A DNA stretch of 64,000 nt, taken from NCBI GenBank assembly GCA_012845835.1, contig JABAKD010000030.1, positions 372,001 through 436,000 on the forward strand, in the 5' to 3' direction. Source of the stretch: Undaria pinnatifida (taxonomy: Eukaryota; Sar; Phaeophyceae; Laminariales; Alariaceae). Positions within the stretch are counted from its first letter, which is position 1. Every line of letters begins with the position of its first letter. This document shows positions 57,545-64,000 of this stretch, piece after piece. The notes beneath the pieces are model-generated. The model was not told the DNA's origin, made no database searches, and was given only the letters and a program-made list of their open reading frames with translations. The position numbers and the translations under genes were made by a program.

Positions 57545-57690
57545 AGCCAGTACCTTACAAGTACCGTAATAGTACCTTCATAGTAGTACCTTAAAAGTAC
57601 GTTCCTAGTACCTTAGTAGTTCCTTACTACAGTAGTATCTTCCTAGTGCCTTATTAGTACCTGATAGTATGGAATGGTACTTTAATACTC
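57545..57690. repeat. GTACCTT degenerate array
   Basis: About ten imperfect units of AGTACCTTA with CCTAGT variants. Confidence 0.8.
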
Positions 57691-57789
57691 CTAATACCTT
57701 GGGCCATGCGGTTGGTTGTAGGGTTTCTCTTACGTGCCTGCCAAAAGTCAATTTCTCGGTTAGACATGGATCCCCCCAAGCGAGGTAAA

Positions 57790-57880
57790 TACATTATAAA
57801 AATAAAAATACACTCCAGCTGTGAGATCGAATATTTTGTCGAAACTCGTCTTTGCAAGCTTTGTGTGATACTCCGTTATA
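57790..57880 (+). repeat. Solo end of element A
   Basis: ATACACTCCAGCTGTGAGAT, CGAATATTTTGTCGAAACTC and TTGCAAGCTTTGTGTGATAC, then unrelated sequence. Confidence 0.8.
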
Positions 57881-58648
57881 GACCTCCTCAAGTGAAGTGT
57901 AGAGCTCAATTTTTCTTGAAGGTCAATTTCTGCGATAATTGCATTGAGGTGCGTCCCTACCGCACCATTAGCCCCATGCGTCTAGCGACTATGCATAGGG
58001 TAGCCACTAGCCCGACAACAGGTGGCCTCTCGCCCCAGTGGCTGTGAGCCGACCAAGTAAATGGCACTAGAGGGGACTCTACCACAATAGTTCCGCAGCC
58101 TTGGCCTCTCCCTCCGTAGTTTTGATTCTGGAGCCCAGACGCGGACCTCCTCCGCCCCGTTTTGTGAAGAGGAGTGACGCCCTCTGCCGGGACTGGGACT
58201 CGGCTGCTCCGGGTCGTGTTGCGAGCGGTGACGATGTGTCAACCGTTTGCCAAACCTTGTGATTGCGTCGTGAGGTATGGTTCAGGAGGGGCTGAATGGA
58301 AAATGCGCTTTTGTGCCCTTAGCATGGCAGTTCCATGTGCTCTTCTGCGTTTGTCGTAGCGCGCTCTGGCTTCTAAGACGGCAGTAGGTTTAGCGGAGTT
58401 GGCTTTCCGTAAAACATCTCGTCTCGAGACTTTTTGCCCCGGTTGGCTGTGGTTTGCTGGTCGGTTCAGGGATTACTGCCCAGCCGGTCGAGTCCACCCA
58501 TAACGCGTCGGGCATCTCTTACCCCGTATTCGGTAGCCTATAGTAAGCCATGCTATGATAGCTGCCATCGCGACTGACTCGACTATTGACCGCGACCGAC
58601 TCGGCTAATGATCGCGACTGACTCGACCACTACATATCATGCGCTCGG

Positions 58649-58905
58649 TTACCCCGCTGTATTCCGGAATGCCGACACATGACTAAATTTTAGCTTTACG
58701 CCTCGGCCCCTGCAAAGGTCCTCGAACAACCTGTCGACTTCCGTTCTCGCGTTACACCGCACAACCTCTACGGCGAAGGGAATGTCGTCTGCTCGTACGT
58801 CTGCCCTGCCAAGAGTTGCTCGAGCGCCTCGTATTCATCTGACTTTTGGCGCGAAACGTATTCGCATATCGTGCGGGTCATGTCGCCGCGGGTGAGGGCG
58901 CTGTA
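58649..58905 (-). pseudogene. Frameshifted coding remnant
   Basis: Two minus frames are both G/C-rich at third positions and overlap end to end. One, behind a TATATACAG acceptor-like site, reads ALTRGDMTRTICEYVSRQKS and YEALEQLLAGQTYEQ; the other reads DDIPFAVEVVRCNARTEVDR and LFEDLCRGRGVKLKFS to a stop at 58649. One inserted or lost base near 58790 would join them. Product unrecognised. An assembly error or a second exon in another phase are alternatives. Confidence 0.45.
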
Positions 58906-58922
58906 TATATATATATATATAT
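58903..58922. repeat. TA microsatellite
   Basis: About ten TA units directly upstream (minus sense) of the coding remnant. Confidence 0.95.
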
Positions 58923-59042
58923 ACTTCATTAAGACCCCCAACGCTGTCTATAGCTTTGGGACTGCTACTGCTCACAGATACTTCACTGCCATTTCTTAGC
59001 TGCACGCGTGGTAGTCACTGCAGAGAGGCCCTTAAATAACCC

Positions 59043-59140
59043 CTAGACGATCGAACGCTTGTTGAAGTCCTCAAGGCTTGCCGTCAGAATGGCGCCTTGC
59101 TTCTTCGCCGTCTCCCGCGAAAACATCTCGTGTAGGTGTC
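59043..59140 (-). CDS. Terminal coding exon of an unrecognised minus-strand gene
   Basis: From an acceptor at 59141 (TTTGTAAG) the minus strand reads HLHEMFSRETAKKQGAILTA and SLEDFNKRSIV, then TAG at 59045-59043. Nearly all third positions are G or C. The sequence looks like the charged helical C-terminus of a soluble protein. Upstream exons should lie between here and 60.0 kb on the minus strand, which would make this gene divergent from the sulfotransferase. None could be fixed. Confidence 0.45.
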
Positions 59141-60025
59141 CTTACAAACACGATAATGACCACAGATCCGCCGACGGTCCTATGATCTTGGGCATATCGG
59201 TTTATTCGATGGCGTCGGAGAGCGAGTTGCGAGCTGCTGGTTCGATTTTCCGTGTGGGAGGGATCTAAATTACGTAAACCCGTCTTATACCGCACACGAA
59301 CTCCAGGGTCTCCGAAGTATTCGTGGCCGCGGTCAGTCGCTACTCGCTCGGGGGAAACGGATAAGGGTTGAATTCGAGCATTGACAAGTGTGCAACGTGA
59401 GTGATGCATGACTTGTTTGCTGTCTGCGGCGGTAGCACCACAGTCCTGGCGACGGTGCGACGGTGCGACGGGAAGAAGTGATCACGGTCCTCGGCGGAAC
59501 ATGTATCACCATGGTGATTCTGGAGTGACATTCCGCGTATAGTCAATCATGCCACTAGCGCCAAACATACGATCAGTGGGCGGTGTAGCATGAACTGCCG
59601 CCTCGCTGGTTACTGTCAAAACGCCCTTTTTCCTGCTTCCCTGCTGCAACAGCTGCGCTCCCCTCTCTCGCCTCTGCTAATATTAGCTCTGTCGCTGGTG
59701 TCAGAATCCATGAGCTACAGTGCCATCCTCCCTCGTGTTTCTTGCCGATTTGAAGGTAGCCATTGTTTTGTCACACTCGCACTACCCGCGTGTGTGATGC
59801 CGGGTGTTCTGTAGGTGGCGCCTCGAGCCACGCCAGCCCTTAACTTAGTTTGTTACCTCCACATCCAAGCCTCATATCGCGAGATGTGTGATACACCGAC
59901 ACTTTTGAGTCTGCAGCATTCCTTGATGTGGTTTTTATTTCCTATGTTTATTGTTCCCAAGTTCTCACCCCCCTACCCCCACCCCACCCGTGCCTTCAAA
60001 TGCACTCATGCTCCGTCTACAGAAC

Positions 60026-61084
60026 ATGGCTTTCGCACAATCACAACCTTTCTTATCGACGATGACAGTACCTGGACTACTTTGCGGTGTCTTTGTGGTC
60101 CTTCTGAGCTCTCGCGGTAGCGTTTGCTCGGCTGCGGCAAATGACGTCCCGACCGTGGAAGAATCGGCGTCGGTCGGCGGCAACTGTTGGATTTTCATGC
60201 ACCTTCAGAAAAGTGGTGGGTCGACGGTTAAAGGGATCCTCCAAGACAGTTTTCGTCCCAGGTACGCCATCTACGACTCGTTCCAATGGAAGCAGGGAAG
60301 CGGGTACATGGAATCATTTGCGGAGAATCTGGTGGCTGGCCAAGATTGGGAAGTGGTCGCCGGGGGTTACCCCGAGGCGCTGCGACGCTTGCCCGCCGTC
60401 GACGAGAAGTGCCAGTGGTTCACCATGTTTCGACATCCAATCTCGCGCATGGTCTCCGCGTACTACTACTGCAAGGAGGCGCCAGAGGATACCGCTTGCG
60501 GGTCGGAGATCGTTAATGCCAGGGACGTCGATCTAATCACCTTCGCGAAGCATTGGGGCAACTTTGCGTTGAGACAGTTCGTGCTTAGTCTGGTGCCCGT
60601 CGACGCCGTCATGGAGTATGCGCAAACCGATGCGGCGAGAGATAGGCTGCCGCCAGAGGTCGAGGAGGGCACGGACATTGCGGGTTGGTACCTGCTCGAG
60701 ATGTTCCTGGAAGAGCAGTACCTGAAGGACCAGGTAACGACGTCCGAGCGCGTCGAGATTCCGGACGTGGCCATGTACAAGATGATGCAACCGGTGCAAG
60801 ACTTGCTCCGCGACAGGTATATCGTCGGCATTTTGGAAGAGTTCAACGCCACGCTGTCTCTCTTTGATGCCGCGCTGGACATGCCGGGGGTCGACTGGCA
60901 TAAGCAGTACGTGGGCGAGGGCGACAAAAACGTGGACAAAATGTACGCGGGGGAAAAGGCGGCGGCGCTGGTGGAGGCGTGGACCAACTCAGAGATAAAG
61001 AAGTACATGCGGCTGGACTTGGTGTTGTATGAGCATGCGGTCGACGTCTTCCATCAGCAGGCGCGAGCGTACGGTCTCGAGTAG
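60026..61084 (+). CDS. PAPS-dependent carbohydrate sulfotransferase, single exon
   Basis: 352 residues from ATG 60026 (AACATGG, good context). An in-frame ATG at 60008 would add six. Residues 14-28 form a hydrophobic signal anchor, as in type II Golgi enzymes. The 5'-phosphosulfate loop is MHLQKSGGSTVKGIL at 58-72, with Lys62 the expected catalytic lysine. The 3'-phosphate site is FRHPISRMVSAYYY at 135-148 with its Arg and Ser. Length and motif spacing fit the Golgi family that includes heparan-sulfate 2-O-sulfotransferase (Sulfotransfer_2 type), which transfers sulfate from PAPS to a sugar hydroxyl. In a brown alga the acceptor could be a fucan or similar polysaccharide; that is inference. 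Third positions are strongly G/C and there is no frameshift or intron. The C-terminus ends FHQQARAYGLE. Confidence 0.87.
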   Translation: MAFAQSQPFLSTMTVPGLLCGVFVVLLSSRGSVCSAAANDVPTVEESASVGGNCWIFMHLQKSGGSTVKGILQDSFRPRYAIYDSFQWKQGSGYMESFAENLVAGQDWEVVAGGYPEALRRLPAVDEKCQWFTMFRHPISRMVSAYYYCKEAPEDTACGSEIVNARDVDLITFAKHWGNFALRQFVLSLVPVDAVMEYAQTDAARDRLPPEVEEGTDIAGWYLLEMFLEEQYLKDQVTTSERVEIPDVAMYKMMQPVQDLLRDRYIVGILEEFNATLSLFDAALDMPGVDWHKQYVGEGDKNVDKMYAGEKAAALVEAWTNSEIKKYMRLDLVLYEHAVDVFHQQARAYGLE

Positions 61085-62554
61085 CCAACCAAACAAAAAC
61101 GATGTTTTTGGGCCTGCATTGAGATTTTCTCCCGGTGGCGAGGGCGTTTGTACGTAGCTTTAGTGGCTACCTACCCCCTCGCGCGCCGCGGCTCAAATGG
61201 AGCCTCACCTACCTCCGAATTCCAGGAATTGGATCGAACGAGCTCTGCGACACGCGATGCCAATCCGTGGCGCATCGCTTCGTGCGTGTGCCGTGCGCCG
61301 CGGCCGCTGTCTGGCTTGTACCGGCGATGCCGTTCCTCATGACATTATTTTGCCATTGCACTTTGTCTTTGTTTTTGTACTGGGAGTTTAGGTCGTAAGT
61401 ACGCCCGCTACAGGCAGTCGTACGGATCCCTTGTATGCACGTTTAACTGTTTTCATGTTAATAGTACGTTTCATGTGTGTCCGTGTGGATGCTTCGACAA
61501 CAACCGGGGGGTGGGGTATGTTCTGCGTGGTACCTGTAAAGGTGGGAAATCGTTGTCGCGCATGAACGATTCGAGAGACGATGGAAAAGCGATTGTCGGT
61601 AGGGCTACATCTTGTTGGGTCCACAAACTTTCGTCGCCGACGACGGCGATGTGTTCACATGCGATCCTCTACTGGTATCTCGCGGCTCACACCGGGCTAC
61701 ACAAACAACTTTGAGGATGTGCGTGAAGTGATATCTGCGATCCGCGGTGGTATCGCGCAGCACCTCGCTTGGGGCCCGTGTGTCGTGATGTATCATGCGG
61801 TAGGTTTCGGCATTCTAGCGGTTTTTATTAAGCATAGTTTGCTGCTTCTGGCAATGCGGTGGCGGTTGCGCATTCGTGCGCTCCACTATAGTTCGTTTTT
61901 TTTTTCTCCTTGTGGGGTGAAATTCGTTCTTGTCACAACTTCGTCCCACCACCGTGCGGGTGTTGCCATACAAAAAGTGGGACAGGTTCTTTGTTTGGCT
62001 TTGGCGCTCCTCGTGGTATTTTACCGTACACGCCTTCATGTCATCACGTAAAATGTTTGATCCAAAGGTAGCAGAGCTCATGATGCTTTCATTTACAGAA
62101 TTTTATAGTAATGTGGTGTTGTGGTGTACGACAGTAGTACTATAGATTTGGGCTACGATCGTCGTAGCCTTGGACGACTATCAACGCGTCGTCCAAGTCT
62201 ACTTTTTTACCGAGCTGTGCAATCCTATTCCTGGTACTACGGCAGATGTACCAAAGCAGTTCACACTACTGCAATACATTTCGTGACATAGTGGATACAG
62301 CATACACGAAAATCGTTTTGATTCCACTCTAGCGCGGTACCGCACAATAATGGAACCCAGGTTGGTCTGGTACCATATTAAACCGAGATACTGTGTAGTT
62401 CGGAGGCCCACATTAGTGTTAGTGTCGTGACTTTCGTTTGTAGCATGGCACCGCACCAAAATTTCACGCTCACGGCTGCATTGTATGGAGGTTTGTGTTG
62501 TGGATTCGTTCAGAACATGTTTATCTCGTTCTCGCAGTACGTCGTAGTAGTGTT
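61085..62554. other. 3' flank of the sulfotransferase, no supported gene
   Basis: A hydrophobic plus frame at 61581-62051 lacks coding bias. No typical poly(A) signal near the stop. An inverted GGGCTACGATCGTCGTAGCC lies at 62151-62170. Confidence 0.4.
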
Positions 62555-62695
62555 ATACGCAATTGTTGTTGCTGTTGTTGTTGTGGTTCTCACATTATCT
62601 CGCAGAATCGAATCCCTGGTCACAGAACAGGCCCCAGTCACTCTGGAGTGGAAGAATACCCCAGGGAAAGCCAAAAGTGGACAGGTATATTCTTA
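62555..62695 (+). repeat. Repeat F with GTT head
   Basis: GTTGTTGCTGTTGTTGTTGT, TCTCACATTATCTCGC, CCCAGTCACTCTGGAGTGGA and CCCCAGGGAAAGCC, then directly the element A end. Confidence 0.85.
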
Positions 62696-64000
62696 AAATA
62701 AAAATACACTCCAGCTGTGAGATCGAATATTTTTTCGAAACTCATCTTTGCAAGCTGTGTGTGATACTCCGATCGCGCGTATTACGGGTTGTGTGTCCTC
62801 ATTAAGAATAAAGGCCGGCGACCCCCCTTGCAACTACAGTGTAGCTATCAGGGTCAACAGGGTAATGTTAGTCAGTCTGTGCGCGGAAACTATTAAACCC
62901 GTTTCTGAGGGGGACCAAATCTGACAGCTGTGGAAACAAATGCATCTGTTTATCAAGTGACTCCTGTAAGTGGAATATCCGGTGAGGGGAGAGCGGAGTG
63001 TTGAAGGACGTGGGGGCCTGGTTTTAATCGGGGGTGGGGGGCGGGGGCGGGAAGGGGGAAGGGGGGTTGGAGGGGGGGGGACGGGACGGGCGGGGCAGCT
63101 CAATTTGTGTGTGGAAACTATTAATCGTTCAAGGGGATAAAACTGACGGTTTTGGAAGATGCACCAGTTTATCATGGGGTGGGGGTTGGGGGGGGCCGGG
63201 GCGGGTCGGGTGGGGCAGCTCAATCTGTGCGTGGAAACTAAACATTCTTTCAAGGGCATAAATGTGACGGTTTTGGAAATAAATGCACCAGGTTATCATG
63301 TATATCCTGTAAGTCGTACAACTAGTGAGTAGAGGGCGGAGTGTTCGAGGGGCTGGGGGTGGGGTGGGGGGGTGGGGGGGGAGGTGGGGAGCGGGGTGGG
63401 GGGGGGGGGGGAGGAGGGGCTTTTAGTGACATAGATGTAGGAGTTTGCTATACGTGTGGTGCTAGGTCTAGGCGATGGTGCGGGTGGTGGGGAAGGAGGG
63501 GGCGTTGGGGGCGCGGGGGGGGGGGGAGGCAGGCGGGGGGGAAGCAGCGGCATGGATGGCTTTAGAAAGATAATGAGGTGATATCCAGTGCGTTGAAGTG
63601 TTCATTACTCTGGCGGATTTCAATGTTAGGTGGGGCGTTTGAGGAAGGGAGAGCGGGGGCGGGGGGGGGGGGGGGGAGGGAAGGGTTTTAAAGAGGTTTA
63701 GGTCACATATAATATTCAAATACACTCCGGCTGTGAGATCAAAGATATGTAGGGGCTTGTTATACGCGTGGTGCTAGGTCTAGGCGATCGTGCGGGTGGT
63801 GGGAAAGGAGGGGGCGTTGGAGGGGAGGGGGGGGGATTGAAAACTCCGTCATGGATGGTTAGAAAGGTAATGACGTGATATCAGCTGCGTAGAGGTGTTT
63901 ATTGTAAGTGGGGCGTTTGAACAAACTGGGCAAAGAAAAAAGAAAAAAAGAAAAGAAGAGGGGGGGGGATCGGGGGAGGGAGGGGGGGGAGGGGTGGGGC
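62696..64000 (+). mobile_element. G-rich element A, copy running off the right edge
   Basis: ATAAAAATACACTCCAGCTG, then the conserved CGATCGCGCGTATTACGGGT and CTATCAGGGTCAACAGGG, then G-rich units with GGAAACTA and GCACCAGTTTATC. A second internal end in the same orientation is at 63718-63745, after which G-rich units resume. Confidence 0.8.

Noticed and set aside
59951-60025. Upstream extension of the sulfotransferase from position 59951
   Set aside because: The extension starts at TTG and is Pro-rich without coding character; ATG 60026 has better context and precedes the signal anchor.

Overview
This is eukaryotic nuclear DNA: spliceosomal genes with GT-AG introns of hundreds to thousands of bases, TTAGGG-type telomeric repeats, a LINE reverse transcriptase, SINEs and MITEs, and no operons or Shine-Dalgarno-led genes. 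A photosynthetic stramenopile, most likely a brown alga, fits the long repeat-filled introns, the PAPS-dependent sulfotransferase and the LINE type. That placement is inference from style, not from a diagnostic gene.

Layout. 0.2-7.2 kb: an unrecognised intron-rich gene on the minus strand, rebuilt here from eight phase-compatible exons and open at both ends, with a frameshifted pseudogene (4.9-5.9 kb) in its largest intron. 7.2-9.4 kb: a divergent intergenic stretch with a 393-bp hairpin-ended element. 9.4-27.5 kb: one plus-strand gene of about ten exons for a membrane-anchored short-chain dehydrogenase/reductase of the retinol-dehydrogenase type. Its introns hold most of the local repeats and a tRNA-Gly(UCC) gene on the same strand. 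27.5-37 kb: MITEs, a possible small gene (28.9 kb), tandem duplications and a long GGAAG/CTTCC-rich domain. 37-41.5 kb: a dead LINE on the minus strand, cut up by a SINE with target-site duplications, a 189-bp TIR element, a TIR element carrying telomeric repeats and a perfect 97-bp-arm palindrome. 41.5-58 kb: almost entirely repeats (SINEs, inverted duplications, G-rich elements, a 3-kb hairpin-unit repeat). 58.6-61.1 kb: minus-strand coding remnants, then an intact single-exon sulfotransferase on the plus strand. 62.5 kb to the end: another G-rich element.

The two confident protein genes (the dehydrogenase and the sulfotransferase) have no evident shared pathway. Both carry an N-terminal hydrophobic anchor and so are probably endomembrane enzymes. 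The most unusual signals are in the repeat fraction: TIR elements built around telomeric repeats, and two short near-palindromic words (TACCWGGTA and TACTGCTGTA) scattered far above chance.
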